Assembly (NCBI RefSeq): GCF_014863585.1
Contig: NZ_CP062253.1
Coordinates: 5,723,501-5,787,500, forward strand
Origin: Pseudomonas gozinkensis
GTDB taxonomy: Bacteria; Pseudomonadota; Gammaproteobacteria; Pseudomonadales; Pseudomonadaceae
DNA length: 64,000 bases
Reading direction: 5' to 3'
Shown: in pieces, positions 27,060-36,869 of the stretch
How the letters are laid out: every line of letters begins with the position of its first letter
How positions within the stretch are numbered: the stretch's first letter is position 1
The notes under the pieces: model-generated
The model's database searches: none
What the model was told of the DNA's origin: nothing
The model's input: only the letters and a program-made list of their open reading frames with translations
Program-made: the position numbers and the translations under genes

Positions 27060-27169
27060 GCGCCTGGATGCGAAGCGGCTCACGCTGTTTCGCATCCGCT
27101 GCTCCCTGCCGGCTGTATAAGGTCACATAGCTGCGGCATACTCGGTCGCCTAATTGCCCGGATCCCGCT

Positions 27170-28897
27170 ATGCGCTCATTCGCTCCTCTTGCTCCCCTTG
27201 CCTTGACCCTGTTGCTGGCCGCGTGTGGCGACGGCGAATCGCTGTTGCCGCCGGATGCGCGCCTGCCCGACGGCGGCCGCTATCGCGGTGAACTGGTCGA
27301 TGGCTTGTTGCAAGGCCAGGGCCGGGTCGACTACCCCAATGGCAGTTGGTACGCCGGGGCGTTCGACAAGGGGCAATGGCACGGCCAGGGCGAATGGCAC
27401 GGCAGCAATGGCGAGGTCTATCGGGGCAACTTCCAGCAAGGGCTGTTCGACGGCCAGGGCACGCTGACCACCGCGGCCGGCAGCTACACCGGCGGTTTCA
27501 AACTGGGCCGGCGTGACGGCGAAGGCACCCTCAAAGAAAACGCGATGACCTATCGCGGCGAATTCAAGGCCGACCAGTATTCCGGGCTCGGGCGCCTGGA
27601 GCTGGATGACGGCAGCTCCTATCAAGGCCAGTTCGCCCACGGCAAACCCAACGGCGAAGGCCAGCGCGGCGATGCCAGCGGCAATCAGTTCACCGGCCAC
27701 TTCGTCAACGGCCAGCTCGAAGGCAACGGCACCTTCAACAGCGCCGACGGCGACATCTACGTCGGCGGATTCAAAAACAATCAACTGCACGGCAAGGGCC
27801 GCTATGAAAACGCCGACGGCGACGTCTGGCTCGGGCAGTTCAAGGAAGGCGCGCTGACTGGCAAGGGCGAACTGATCGGCGCCGACGGCAGCCACTACAT
27901 CGGTTATTTCAATGACTGGCGCTTCAGCGGTCAGGGCCGACTGAACCTGGCCGATGGCAGTTTCTACGTCGGTGGATTCGACAGCGACAGCTACGCAGGT
28001 CGAGGCACGCTGGTGCTCACCGATGGCAGCGTACTCAGCGGCACCTGGATCAATGGCCAGCGGGTACGCGATGCCGACGGCAAATTGCTGCCCGACACAC
28101 TGGAACTCGGCCTGCTGGCACAGGGTCGCCTGCTCGACGAAGCGCTGGCCAATGTGCCGGCCTCGACCCCGGCGGTGGAGCTGTACACCCTGACCCTCGG
28201 TGGTGATGGCAAGCAGAGCGTGTTCCTGCGCGAATCCGATTACGTGGCCAACATGCTCGCCAGCCGTTTCGGCGCCTTTGGCCAGATTCGCCTGGTCAAC
28301 CATCGCGACCACCTCGGCGACCGGCCGATGGCCACCCGCGAAAATTTGCGTCGCGCCGCTCAAACCCTGGCCGAACGCAGCGGTCCGGAAGATCTGGTGT
28401 TCATCTACCTGACCAGCCACGGCACCGCCGAACACGAATTGGTACTCGATCAGCCACGCATGGAGCTGGCCGACCTGCCCGCCGACGAACTCGCCGCCGT
28501 GCTCGCACCGCTGAAGAGCCGGGACAAGATCATCGTCATCTCCTCGTGCTATTCCGGCGGCTTCATTCCGGCACTCAAGGACGAACGCACCCTGATCATG
28601 ACCGCTTCGCGCGCCGACCGCGTGTCGTTCGGCTGCTCCGAAGAAGCCAACTTCACCTACTTCGGCGATGCCCTGTTTGCCCAGGCACTGAATCAGACCG
28701 ACGATCTGGAGCAAGCCTTCAAACTGGCCAAGGCCACCGTTGCCGAGCGCGAACTGGCGGACAGCTTCGAAGCCTCTGAACCGCAGATCTGGGCGCCAAA
28801 AACCGTGCTCGCGCACTGGCAACTGCTGCGTAAACAACAAGCGAGAAAAGCATTGCAAAGTGCTGCATTGAACGACGGAGCGACAAAGAGCAACTAA
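27170..28897 (+). CDS. MORN-repeat lipoprotein with C-terminal C13-type cysteine peptidase domain
   Basis: A 575-residue predicted lipoprotein (lipobox LAAC, Cys19). Residues about 40-300 contain ten or eleven MORN repeats of roughly 23 residues (GE..DG.L.GQG.....G..Y.G.F pattern). After a short linker, residues about 340-560 form a caspase/legumain-like C13 peptidase domain with the His in YLTSHGTAEHE (His417) and the nucleophile in ISSCYSGGF (Cys460), both in the expected contexts. The MORN stretch may bind membrane lipid or a partner while the peptidase faces the periplasm; substrate unknown. A single plus-strand gene, followed at 27 bases by an NAD-binding protein. Confidence 0.88.
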   Translation: MRSFAPLAPLALTLLLAACGDGESLLPPDARLPDGGRYRGELVDGLLQGQGRVDYPNGSWYAGAFDKGQWHGQGEWHGSNGEVYRGNFQQGLFDGQGTLTTAAGSYTGGFKLGRRDGEGTLKENAMTYRGEFKADQYSGLGRLELDDGSSYQGQFAHGKPNGEGQRGDASGNQFTGHFVNGQLEGNGTFNSADGDIYVGGFKNNQLHGKGRYENADGDVWLGQFKEGALTGKGELIGADGSHYIGYFNDWRFSGQGRLNLADGSFYVGGFDSDSYAGRGTLVLTDGSVLSGTWINGQRVRDADGKLLPDTLELGLLAQGRLLDEALANVPASTPAVELYTLTLGGDGKQSVFLRESDYVANMLASRFGAFGQIRLVNHRDHLGDRPMATRENLRRAAQTLAERSGPEDLVFIYLTSHGTAEHELVLDQPRMELADLPADELAAVLAPLKSRDKIIVISSCYSGGFIPALKDERTLIMTASRADRVSFGCSEEANFTYFGDALFAQALNQTDDLEQAFKLAKATVAERELADSFEASEPQIWAPKTVLAHWQLLRKQQARKALQSAALNDGATKSN

Positions 28898-28924
28898 GCT
28901 GAACAGTATCAAGGGAGAGACACT

Positions 28925-29566
28925 ATGTACTTGACGCCTCAGCATGTCTTGCTTGCCGGAGCCACCGGCTTGACCGGCGAACATCTGCTCGACCGTCTGC
29001 TCAACGAGCCGACGATCAGCCGTGTCCTGGCCCCCTCACGCCGGCCGCTGGCCGAACATCCACACCTGGAAAACCCGGTCGGCGATCCACAGACCTTCCT
29101 GCCGCAACTGGCCGGCCGCGTCGACATTGCCTATTGCTGCCTCGGTACCACCATCAAACAGGCCGGCTCCGAAGAGGCGTTCCGCGCCGTGGATCTGGAC
29201 ATGGTGGTGGCATTCGCCAAACGCGCCCGGGAAATGGGCGCACGGCATTTGATCGTGATCAGTGCTCTGGGGGCTGATCGTCGATCCTCGATTTTCTACA
29301 ACAAGGTCAAAGGCGAGATGGAGCACGCGTTGCGCGCGCAGGACTGGCCGCAGCTCACCATTTGTCGGCCCTCCTTGCTGCTGGGTGATCGCAGCGAACC
29401 GCGCCTGGGCGAACAGCTTGCCGCGCCGTTTTCCAAACTGATTCCCGGCAAATACCGCGGCATCGAGGCCTGCCAACTGGCTCGGGCAATGTGGCGACTC
29501 GCGCTGGAAGAGCAGGACGGGGTGCGAATTGTCGAGTCGGATGAATTGAGAAAACTCGGCAAATAA
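28925..29566 (+). CDS. NAD(P)-binding Rossmann-fold oxidoreductase (atypical SDR)
   Basis: A 213-residue protein with an N-terminal dinucleotide-binding loop [18 protein letters not shown]. Further SDR-like elements: [50 protein letters not shown] with the Tyr-x3-Lys pair, and [11 protein letters not shown]. This is the YwnB/Htatip2-like group of nucleoside-sugar-epimerase-like proteins common in pseudomonads; substrate unknown. GGGAGAG precedes the ATG. It is close behind the MORN-peptidase gene and may be cotranscribed. Confidence 0.88.
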   Translation: MYLTPQHVLLAGATGLTGEHLLDRLLNEPTISRVLAPSRRPLAEHPHLENPVGDPQTFLPQLAGRVDIAYCCLGTTIKQAGSEEAFRAVDLDMVVAFAKRAREMGARHLIVISALGADRRSSIFYNKVKGEMEHALRAQDWPQLTICRPSLLLGDRSEPRLGEQLAAPFSKLIPGKYRGIEACQLARAMWRLALEEQDGVRIVESDELRKLGK

Positions 29567-29811
29567 TTTCACTCGTCACAGCGGTTCAACGCAGATCCGG
29601 GCGACCATTTCCAATGAGATCCGAGGATCTTGCGTTGTACTGCCCCTCAACTGAAACAAACCGAATCGAATCGACCATCGTGTCGTAACTATCTACCACG
29701 CCCCCCTCTCCTTTCATGGATAACGTGCCCACCGCGCGGCATGCCTGCGTCTGGCATCCCGTTGACGGATGACAAGCCCGAACGCCAGACAATCAATGAA
29801 AGGATTTCTTG

Positions 29812-32517
29812 ATGAGACCCAAAAACCCGAATCAGAGGTTACCCGGCACGCCTCACAACCTCTCCGATACATCGCCTCTCCTGACGACTCCGCGACTTGA
29901 ACTTCCCGGGTTGATTAGATCCGGCGGACCAGCCCCCCACCAACCCGGCCAACAGCTGGCGACACTACCGCCTTCAGGCAACACATTGCCCACGGTACAG
30001 ATTCATGACCTGATCCCCTCGCTCAGGGAAAGTGAGCAAGGCTCATCCAGCAACCTTCACGCGACCGGATCAATCCGCCACTACGAACTGCCGCACCAGA
30101 CCCGAACGCTTTTGCCCGGCGTCAATACCGAAGGATTGCGCGTCCACAGGGGACGCATTTATGCCGAAGTGCAGTACACGACGACCACCACAGTGATGGT
30201 GGCCTGGGACGAAGGTCTCGGAACCTACCGGGCCATGCATCCGCAGGAAATGCACCCCTCGGGCCCCGCCCTGCACTTCGACCCCGACAGCAATACCTGG
30301 CGGGTCGGCGAGCGACAAATCGCGAGTCAGTCAGTCGAGTCGTTGATACATCGACAGGAGGCGGACGACAACGCAGCACAGACGTACACGCCGCAATCAG
30401 AGCAACCGTCGCGGGCGCAACCGAACAGCCCGACCGCTAACATCGATATCCGACATTACGTCTGGGACAACGCCGCCGCCAATCACCATGGCTATGTGGT
30501 CATGCACCGAAAGATGCGGCTGGACGACGCCGTAGGGCCTCCATCACAGCATGCTTTCATGGACGATAACGGATTGTTTGTCAGTGTCGAGCCTCCCGCT
30601 CACCCCATGGATCAACCCGCCGAATGGCTGCCTGCCTGGACTGACCGCGACATCTGGAATCTCTACGGCCTTCAAGGCGCAGACATCACCCGCTTTCGTA
30701 CCGAAGCTCACCGCACCGGGAAAAAACCTCAATGGGCCAAAGTCCGGGCGCAACGGATGGAGAACGTCTATCTGTTCGACGAGCTTCGCCGCTGGCTGGG
30801 TCCAGACATGGATCGCGACATGTTCAACCGCGTGCTGGAGCATCAGAAACTCACACCCGCCAAGTGGGCAGAACACCTCGAATCCGTCACCTTGCACCGC
30901 GATACACCGGTCACGCAGACGCCATTGCCAGGCCTGCCGGCGCCCGACTCGCCACCGACGCGCCTGCCCTCCCCGGATACGCCAGTGACAACAGAGACCA
31001 CGCCGGCATACGGTGGTCAGCGTCCTCACACCCAGGATCTCGACAGCCCGCATCGCAGCCCGACTGAACCGCAGGCGCCGCCGCGCCTGCCGACGCCCGA
31101 GACAACGGACACCACATCAACAACATACGGCCATCAGCGTCACTACACCTGGGATCTCGACAAGACGGACTACCATGGTTACGTCGAGATGCAGCGCAAA
31201 CCTGGCCTGGATGACAGTCACGGCCCGCTCACCCAAGTGGCGTTCCGTGAAGGCAGCGAACTGACCATCGTCAAACCAACCAGGTATTCGCCTACTCAAC
31301 GGGCATTTCGGCCCTACTGGCGAGACATCGATATCTGGAACCTGTACAGGATCGAGGGAGCGGATCTTCTGCGCTTTCGCGTGGAGGTTGCGCTCAATAC
31401 GAAGCCGCCAGAATGGGTCAAACAACGAGAATATCCTTCCCCGCGTGAACAATTGATCGACTATTTGCGGCTGTGGACCAATCCTGATTCTCCGCTCAAA
31501 TCACGGGAGCAAGTCCTCGCCCGATTCCGGCCCTACAATCTCTCCACCCTGCAGCTGGCGCAGCTGTGCAGGGAAATATCGCCAACAGGGCAGTTCAATA
31601 AACTGATCAATGATGAGTTACCCGCGTGGGCCACGGCACATCGAGATCGCACGCGGCTTGTAAGCAACTCAAAACTTTTCGATCAGCTTCTGCCGGAAAT
31701 CGAGTCGGAAATGATCCGACTGAGAAATCAGGGGGAAGGCATCAGCATTCTGAAAGCCAGCCTGACCGAACCCTTCTTTCAGCAGTTATTGGTGCACGCA
31801 GGCTTTAAACGCAACAGGCACAACTTCCTGTACAGAATCGACATTCCCGCCGTGTTCAAAGTGGATGACAGGACGCCTTTCGAAATTGCCCGGCCTGGGG
31901 CCATGCTTCCACAAGGGGGATCGACCGAGGGTTCAACGAGCGACACCCCCGTCAGCACCTTGTTCAGCCTCAAGACCGCCATGAGTTTCGCGAACGAGAT
32001 CACCCCACCGAAACATCCGGCGGACATCCAATCACACGAGAATAATAAAGGGGCTCCGACGTCACCTTCTCAACGCATCAGGTTTTGCTACCTGCTCGAC
32101 ACCCGCAATGTGGAGGTCGTTCCCGGACAGGATAATCGCGCGTACAACCCAACTCGGACCTACCACATCCCAGCAGGCGACAAAACACGGTTCCCGACCA
32201 TGAAAATGGAAGGCCACGTTTCGATGTCCTCGATCGGGTTCACTTCCAGACGCGTCTGGCTGGTCAACTCAAGCATGACCCGTGCGGCCACAGTGGACGA
32301 TATACACAACCAGGCACTGAAGCGCGCGACCGGTTCCAGTCAGAGCCATGCCGACGCCATCGAAGCCCGAACGCGGTCCGGAGCCCTTAACCGGAATGAA
32401 TATGATGCGTTGATCGATGAAGTGGCGAACGCCGGTAAACGTGTTATCGAGTTCCCGGCGGGAAAAGACATTTTCTCCAACGACATCGTCTTTGCGCCTG
32501 AAACAATCACTCTGTAG
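29812..32517 (+). CDS. putative ADP-ribosyltransferase toxin with duplicated central module (901 residues)
   Basis: Paralogue of the 668-residue protein at 22705; both start MRPK, have a Pro-rich N-terminus, and share the small N-terminal domain (GTYR ... NTWR). The central module occurs twice, at residues 215-309 and 444-537 (DIWNLYGLQGADITRFRTE; DIWNLYRIEGADLLRFRVE), joined by a Pro/Thr-rich linker with its own imperfect repeat. The C-terminal enterotoxin-like region has LYRID (Arg675), DDRTPFEI..GAMLP, VSTLFSL (715-719), strand FCYLLDTR and E800-G-H802-VSMSSIGF. The last matches the E-x-E-V-S-A-L-G-G-I segment of heat-labile toxin, but with His where the catalytic Glu is expected. AAAGGA lies eight bases before the ATG. 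No signal peptide or immunity gene. Confidence 0.72.
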   Translation: MRPKNPNQRLPGTPHNLSDTSPLLTTPRLELPGLIRSGGPAPHQPGQQLATLPPSGNTLPTVQIHDLIPSLRESEQGSSSNLHATGSIRHYELPHQTRTLLPGVNTEGLRVHRGRIYAEVQYTTTTTVMVAWDEGLGTYRAMHPQEMHPSGPALHFDPDSNTWRVGERQIASQSVESLIHRQEADDNAAQTYTPQSEQPSRAQPNSPTANIDIRHYVWDNAAANHHGYVVMHRKMRLDDAVGPPSQHAFMDDNGLFVSVEPPAHPMDQPAEWLPAWTDRDIWNLYGLQGADITRFRTEAHRTGKKPQWAKVRAQRMENVYLFDELRRWLGPDMDRDMFNRVLEHQKLTPAKWAEHLESVTLHRDTPVTQTPLPGLPAPDSPPTRLPSPDTPVTTETTPAYGGQRPHTQDLDSPHRSPTEPQAPPRLPTPETTDTTSTTYGHQRHYTWDLDKTDYHGYVEMQRKPGLDDSHGPLTQVAFREGSELTIVKPTRYSPTQRAFRPYWRDIDIWNLYRIEGADLLRFRVEVALNTKPPEWVKQREYPSPREQLIDYLRLWTNPDSPLKSREQVLARFRPYNLSTLQLAQLCREISPTGQFNKLINDELPAWATAHRDRTRLVSNSKLFDQLLPEIESEMIRLRNQGEGISILKASLTEPFFQQLLVHAGFKRNRHNFLYRIDIPAVFKVDDRTPFEIARPGAMLPQGGSTEGSTSDTPVSTLFSLKTAMSFANEITPPKHPADIQSHENNKGAPTSPSQRIRFCYLLDTRNVEVVPGQDNRAYNPTRTYHIPAGDKTRFPTMKMEGHVSMSSIGFTSRRVWLVNSSMTRAATVDDIHNQALKRATGSSQSHADAIEARTRSGALNRNEYDALIDEVANAGKRVIEFPAGKDIFSNDIVFAPETITL
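30454..30741 (+). repeat. first copy of the duplicated protein module
   Basis: Encodes residues 215-309 (HYVWD ... GYV ... DIWNLYGLQGADITRFR ... PQWAK). Its protein sequence matches the second copy at 31141-31422 and the single copy at about 23311-23583 in the neighbouring paralogue. The DNA has diverged, so the duplication is old. Confidence 0.75.
31141..31422 (+). repeat. second copy of the duplicated protein module
   Basis: Encodes residues 444-537 (HYTWD ... GYV ... DIWNLYRIEGADLLRFR ... PEWVK). Just upstream, the Pro-rich linker contains GGQRPHTQDLDS, which looks like the decayed start of another copy (compare GHQRHYTWDLDK). Confidence 0.75.
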
Positions 32518-32523
32518 GAGGCC

Positions 32524-32808
32524 TCATAGCCCTCCGGTCGCCTGAAAGCCCACGCCGATCACTGTCAGCAACGACAACGGTAAAAGCAGGGTATCAAGTA
32601 ACGCACTGGCAGGCAGATCGACCCCGGGATAGCTCGGGGCCTCGGCCCCGAATCGATCCATCGCGCAACAGCCACCGTTCATGGCGTACAAGTCCAGCCG
32701 CGTGCCGGAATACACCACCGGCGCGCCAGGCTTGGCGGCATCGAGCGTGCGCGCCGTGGCACAGCCGATCAGTTGCAGCGCAAGCACGATCGCCAGCAGC
32801 TTATTCAT
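32524..32808 (-). CDS. YceK/YidQ family lipoprotein
   Basis: A 94-residue lipoprotein with lipobox LIGC (Cys16). The rest fits the YceK/YidQ family: [37 protein letters not shown], ending in a hydrophobic segment. The function of the family is unknown. It overlaps the end of ubiX by eight bases and is therefore probably cotranscribed with mpl and ubiX. Confidence 0.88.
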   Translation of the reverse strand: MNKLLAIVLALQLIGCATARTLDAAKPGAPVVYSGTRLDLYAMNGGCCAMDRFGAEAPSYPGVDLPASALLDTLLLPLSLLTVIGVGFQATGGL

Positions 32809-33448
32809 CGCTGCTCAGATGATGCTCGCCCCAGCGCGGCAGCATGTCCTGGGGGATGCCCAGCAGATTGAGAATCCGCGCCACCACGAAATCGATCAGG
32901 TCATCGATGGTCTGCGGCTGGTGATAGAAGCCCGGCGACGCCGGCAGGATGGTCACGCCCATGTTCGACAGCTTGAGCATGTGCTCCAGGTGAATGCTCG
33001 AATACGGCGCTTCGCGCGGCACCAGAATCAACTGACGACGCTCCTTCAACGTGACATCCGCCGCACGCTCGATCAGGTTGTTGCAGGCGCCGGTCGCAAT
33101 GGCCGACAAAGTACCCGTCGAGCACGGCACCACCACCATGGCGGCCGGCGCCCCGGAACCCGACGCCACTGGCGACATCCAGTCTTCCTTGCCGTACACC
33201 CGAATCTGCCCGGCGGCGGCGCCGGTGTATTCGGTGAGGAACGCCTGCATCATTTGCGGCTTGGCCGGCAGCGACACGTCGGTCTCGGTGGCCATCACCA
33301 GTTGCGCGGCCTTGGAGATCAGGAAATGCACCTCGCGATCCTCGCGCACCAGGCAATCCAGCAGGCGCAAGCCGTACTGGGCGCCGGACGCGCCGGTCAT
33401 CGCCAGCGTGATGCGTTCCGGGCCATTGCTCTGCAAACGAGTGTTCAT
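32801..33448 (-). CDS. ubiX: flavin prenyltransferase UbiX
   Basis: Makes prenylated FMN, the cofactor of the UbiD decarboxylase in ubiquinone synthesis. The 215 residues show the flavoprotein fold: [20 protein letters not shown] at the N-terminus, [51 protein letters not shown] and [12 protein letters not shown]. The ATG overlaps the mpl stop codon (ATGA). Confidence 0.96.
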   Translation of the reverse strand: MNTRLQSNGPERITLAMTGASGAQYGLRLLDCLVREDREVHFLISKAAQLVMATETDVSLPAKPQMMQAFLTEYTGAAAGQIRVYGKEDWMSPVASGSGAPAAMVVVPCSTGTLSAIATGACNNLIERAADVTLKERRQLILVPREAPYSSIHLEHMLKLSNMGVTILPASPGFYHQPQTIDDLIDFVVARILNLLGIPQDMLPRWGEHHLSSDE

Positions 33449-34794
33449 TTCAGCGCCTCGGCGAGTTTGCCGTGCAGGCCGCCGAAGCCGCCGTTGCTCA
33501 TGATCACCACGTGGGTGCCGGGCTGGGCCTGGCTCTTCACACGCTCGATGATGCCTTCCAGTGAATCACTGACGATCGACGGCACGGTGCACAGCGCGGC
33601 AGTGCCCGCCAGATCCCAACCGAGGTTGGCCGGGGCGTACCAGATCACCTGATCGGCATCGACCACGCTGTCCGGCAGACCGTCACGGTGGGCGCCGAGC
33701 TTCATCGAGTTGGAGCGCGGTTCGATGATCGCGATCAGCGGCGCATCGCCGATGCGTTTGCGCAGGCCGTCGAGGGTCGTGGCAATCGCGGTCGGGTGGT
33801 GGGCGAAGTCGTCGTAAATGGTGATGCCGCGCACTTCCGCGACTTTTTCCATCCGGCGTTTGACGCTCTTGAACGCGCTCAACCCGGCGATCCCCATCGA
33901 CGGTACAACACCGACATGGCGCGCAGCGGCCAGAGTGGCCAAGGCGTTGGCAACGTTGTGCTGGCCGGTCAATTCCCACTCGACGACACCTTGGGAGACG
34001 CCTTCGAACATCACCTCGAACGCCGAGCCATCGTCTTTCAGCAACTTGACCTGCCACTGACCGCCGGCACCGGTGGTTTGCACCGGGGTCCAGCAGCCCA
34101 TCTCGATCACGCGTTGCAACGCTGGCTCAGTGGTCGGGTGAATCACCAGGCCTTCGCTCGGGATGGTCCGCACCAGGTGGTGGAACTGCCGTTCGATGGC
34201 TGGCAAATCAGGGAAGATGTCGGCGTGATCGAACTCAAGGTTGTTGAGGATCGCGGTGCGCGGACGATAGTGGACAAACTTCGAGCGCTTGTCGAAGAAC
34301 GCGCTGTCGTATTCGTCGGCCTCGATCACGAAGAAGGGCGTGCCGCCCAGACGCGCCGACACCGAGAAATTCTGCGGTACGCCGCCGATCAGGAAACCCG
34401 GGCTCATGCCGGCATGTTCCAGTACCCAGGCGAGCATGCTGCTGGTGGTGGTCTTGCCGTGCGTACCGGCAACCGCCAGTACCCAGCGACCTTGCAGCAC
34501 ATGGTCGGCCAGCCATTGCGGGCCGGAAACGTACGGCAGGCCTTTGTTCAGCACATATTCCACCGCCGGGTTGCCGCGGGACATGGCGTTGCCGACCACC
34601 ACCAGATCCGGCGCCGGATCAAGCTGCGCCGGGTCGTAACCCTGAGTCAGCTGAATACCCTGGGCCTCGAGCTGGGTACTCATCGGCGGATAGACGTTGG
34701 CATCGGAGCCGGTCACATGATGGCCCAGCTCTTTGGCCAGAACTGCCATCGAGCCCATGAAAGTCCCGCAGATACCCAGAATATGAATGTGCAT
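33445..34794 (-). CDS. mpl: UDP-N-acetylmuramate:L-alanyl-gamma-D-glutamyl-meso-diaminopimelate ligase
   Basis: Murein-recycling ligase that attaches recovered tripeptide to UDP-MurNAc. The 449-residue Mur-ligase fold begins [25 protein letters not shown]. The ATP-binding motif is [13 protein letters not shown]. Then come [19 protein letters not shown] and the third domain with [10 protein letters not shown]. The ATG at 34794 is preceded by GAGG. It forms an operon with ubiX and the YceK-like gene. Confidence 0.96.
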   Translation of the reverse strand: MHIHILGICGTFMGSMAVLAKELGHHVTGSDANVYPPMSTQLEAQGIQLTQGYDPAQLDPAPDLVVVGNAMSRGNPAVEYVLNKGLPYVSGPQWLADHVLQGRWVLAVAGTHGKTTTSSMLAWVLEHAGMSPGFLIGGVPQNFSVSARLGGTPFFVIEADEYDSAFFDKRSKFVHYRPRTAILNNLEFDHADIFPDLPAIERQFHHLVRTIPSEGLVIHPTTEPALQRVIEMGCWTPVQTTGAGGQWQVKLLKDDGSAFEVMFEGVSQGVVEWELTGQHNVANALATLAAARHVGVVPSMGIAGLSAFKSVKRRMEKVAEVRGITIYDDFAHHPTAIATTLDGLRKRIGDAPLIAIIEPRSNSMKLGAHRDGLPDSVVDADQVIWYAPANLGWDLAGTAALCTVPSIVSDSLEGIIERVKSQAQPGTHVVIMSNGGFGGLHGKLAEALK

Positions 34795-34874
34795 AGTCGA
34801 CCTCGTAAAACATGGCCGCAGGTTAGCGCAGGGAGGGGGAAATCGCACTCTTTAGCTGATCGCCCGACCTTGAT

Positions 34875-34942
34875 CGTTCCCACGCTCCGCGTGGGAATGC
34901 AGCGCAGGACGCTCTGCGTCCAAAAGCGGACGCGGAGCGTCC
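34875..34942. repeat. intergenic compound palindrome
   Basis: CGTTCCCACGC-TCC-GCGTGGGAA is followed by a GGACGC...GCGTCC hairpin and a third GGACGCGGAGCGTCC palindrome. It has the form of a dispersed repeat of fluorescent pseudomonads, distinct from the REP doublets elsewhere in the window. It lies between mpl and eatR, directly after the eatR stop on the minus strand. Confidence 0.6.
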
Positions 34943-34952
34943 GGGGAGGGAT

Positions 34953-36869
34953 TCAGGCGGTTCGGGCGATACCGTGCTTGCGCAGCTTTCTATAGAGCGT
35001 ATTGCGACTGACGCCCAGTTGCTGCGCCGTGTGAGTCATGTGCCATCGCGTGTGTTCCAGCGCATTGAGCAACGCCAGCCGCTCGGCGTCTTCCAGTGGC
35101 TGACCGGATGACGCTTCATCAGTTTTTACCAGCAGCGGCTGAACCTGACGAAACATCGCGGGCAGATCCTCCAGCCCGATGCGCCCTTCATCGCACAGCG
35201 CCGCCAGCGTGCGCAGCACATTGCGCATCTGCCGCACATTGCCCGGCCAGTTGAAGCCCAGCAACGCCTGGCGTGCCGGCTCGTCGATCAGGATCGTTTC
35301 ACCGCCCGCCTCTTCGGCCAGCAGGAAATCCAGCAGCTGCGATTTGTCACTGCGCTCGCGCAACGGCGGCAACGCCACTTCCAGCCCATTGAGCCGGTAA
35401 TACAGGTCTTCCCGGAAACTGCCGTCGCCGACCCGCTCCAGCAAATTGCGGTGGGTGGCACTGATGATCCGCACGTTGACCGCTTCCGGCTCACCGCCGA
35501 TCGGCACCACTTGCCGGTCTTCCAGCACCCGCAACAAGCGGGTTTGCAAGGCCAGCGGCATATCGCCGATTTCATCGAGGAACAGCGTGCCGCCATCGGC
35601 CTGCTGCAACTTGCCGCGCATGCCGTCCTTGCGCGCGCCGGTGAAGCTGCCACCGCGATAGCCGAACAGTTCGCTCTCGATCAGGCTCTCGGGAATCGCC
35701 GCGCAGTTAAGAGCAACGAACGCTTTGCCGGCCCGCTGACTGGCGTTGTGCACAGCCTTGGCGAATGCTTCCTTGCCAGAGCCGGTTTCGCCATTGATCA
35801 GCAGCGGCACGTCGCGCTCGAATACCCGCAGCGACTTGCGAAAATCCGCCTGCAACGCCGCATCCCCCAGGCAAATCCCGGCAAGACGCGGCGCTTCGAC
35901 AGGCGCGGGAGCCGGCGCTACCGGCAGCGGCCGACGGGTTTCACCGCGCAACACCGCAAACAGATGCCGCCCGTCGCGAGTGCGCAATGGCCAGCTGGCG
36001 CTGGCATTGGCACTGGCGCGTCCGAGCAATTCATCCAGCGAACAATCGAAAAACGCCTCCACCGGTTTGCCGAGCAAGCCGCCACGAATGTGCCCCAGCA
36101 GGTTCAATGCGCTCTGGTTGACCGCGCTGATCCGCCCTTCCCCGTCAAACGCCAGCAACCCTTCGCTGAACAGCCCGACGGACTCGGCCTGGAGATGGAA
36201 ACGCAACAACCATTGGTTATCGAAACAGCGCAGGAAATAACAGCTCTCGATCATCTTCGCCGACAGATTGACCAGCGCCATGGTGTGGAACTGGCTCTGG
36301 CGCGAGACGTCGTGCCGAGCCGAGGAAACATCGAGCACCGCCAGCAGTTCGCCGTGCGGGTCGAACACCGGGCTCGCCGAGCAGGTCAGGCCGGTGTGAC
36401 GGCCGCGAAAGTGTTCGTCCTGATGGATGGTCAAAGCCTGACGCTCCACCAGGCAAGTGCCGATGCCGTTGGTGCCTTCGCAGGCCTCGCTCCAGTCGGA
36501 ACCCAGCCACAGGCCGGCGCGTTCGAAGATCTTGCGTTCAGCGGGCGCGGTGACGCAGTTCAGGATCACCCCGCGCGCGTCGGTCAGAAGTACCGCATGC
36601 CCGGCGCCGGAGAGTTGCTGATGCAGGCTGCTCATTTCATTGCCGGCGATCTGCAACACCTGTTGCAGCCGTTCGCGGCTTTCGAGGACACGACCGTGTT
36701 CGAGCACGGTCGGCGCCATGGTCAGGGCCGGGTCGAGGTGATAGTCCTCAAGACAACGCAGCCACGAGCGGGCAATCGAGGGGTCGGCACCGGGGCCATG
36801 CAGGTGCGGCTTGCCCTGGGTGACGGTGAGAACCTGTTGGGCATGGCGACTCAAATGGTTGTCGTGCAT
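34953..36869 (-). CDS. eatR: sigma-54-dependent activator of ethanolamine catabolism (EatR-like)
   Basis: A 638-residue AcoR-type enhancer-binding protein. N-terminal GAF region: EACEGTNGIGTCLVERQALTIHQDEHF and SCYFLRCF. A PAS-like stretch follows. The AAA+ domain has Walker A GETGSGKEAFAKAVH (near residue 360), GSFTGA (near 405) instead of the commonest GAFTGA, and FLDEIGDMP. A Fis-type helix-turn-helix ends the protein (QQLGVSRNTLYRKLRKHG). It is divergent from exaC-eat-eutBC, the position of EatR in P. aeruginosa, which together with RpoN activates ethanolamine use. A -24/-12 promoter is visible before exaC. Confidence 0.9.
   Translation of the reverse strand: MHDNHLSRHAQQVLTVTQGKPHLHGPGADPSIARSWLRCLEDYHLDPALTMAPTVLEHGRVLESRERLQQVLQIAGNEMSSLHQQLSGAGHAVLLTDARGVILNCVTAPAERKIFERAGLWLGSDWSEACEGTNGIGTCLVERQALTIHQDEHFRGRHTGLTCSASPVFDPHGELLAVLDVSSARHDVSRQSQFHTMALVNLSAKMIESCYFLRCFDNQWLLRFHLQAESVGLFSEGLLAFDGEGRISAVNQSALNLLGHIRGGLLGKPVEAFFDCSLDELLGRASANASASWPLRTRDGRHLFAVLRGETRRPLPVAPAPAPVEAPRLAGICLGDAALQADFRKSLRVFERDVPLLINGETGSGKEAFAKAVHNASQRAGKAFVALNCAAIPESLIESELFGYRGGSFTGARKDGMRGKLQQADGGTLFLDEIGDMPLALQTRLLRVLEDRQVVPIGGEPEAVNVRIISATHRNLLERVGDGSFREDLYYRLNGLEVALPPLRERSDKSQLLDFLLAEEAGGETILIDEPARQALLGFNWPGNVRQMRNVLRTLAALCDEGRIGLEDLPAMFRQVQPLLVKTDEASSGQPLEDAERLALLNALEHTRWHMTHTAQQLGVSRNTLYRKLRKHGIARTA

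Noticed and set aside
19188..32517. Polymorphic contact-dependent or type VI antibacterial toxins
   Set aside because: No immunity genes, PAAR, VgrG, Rhs or two-partner secretion domains were found beside any of the three genes.
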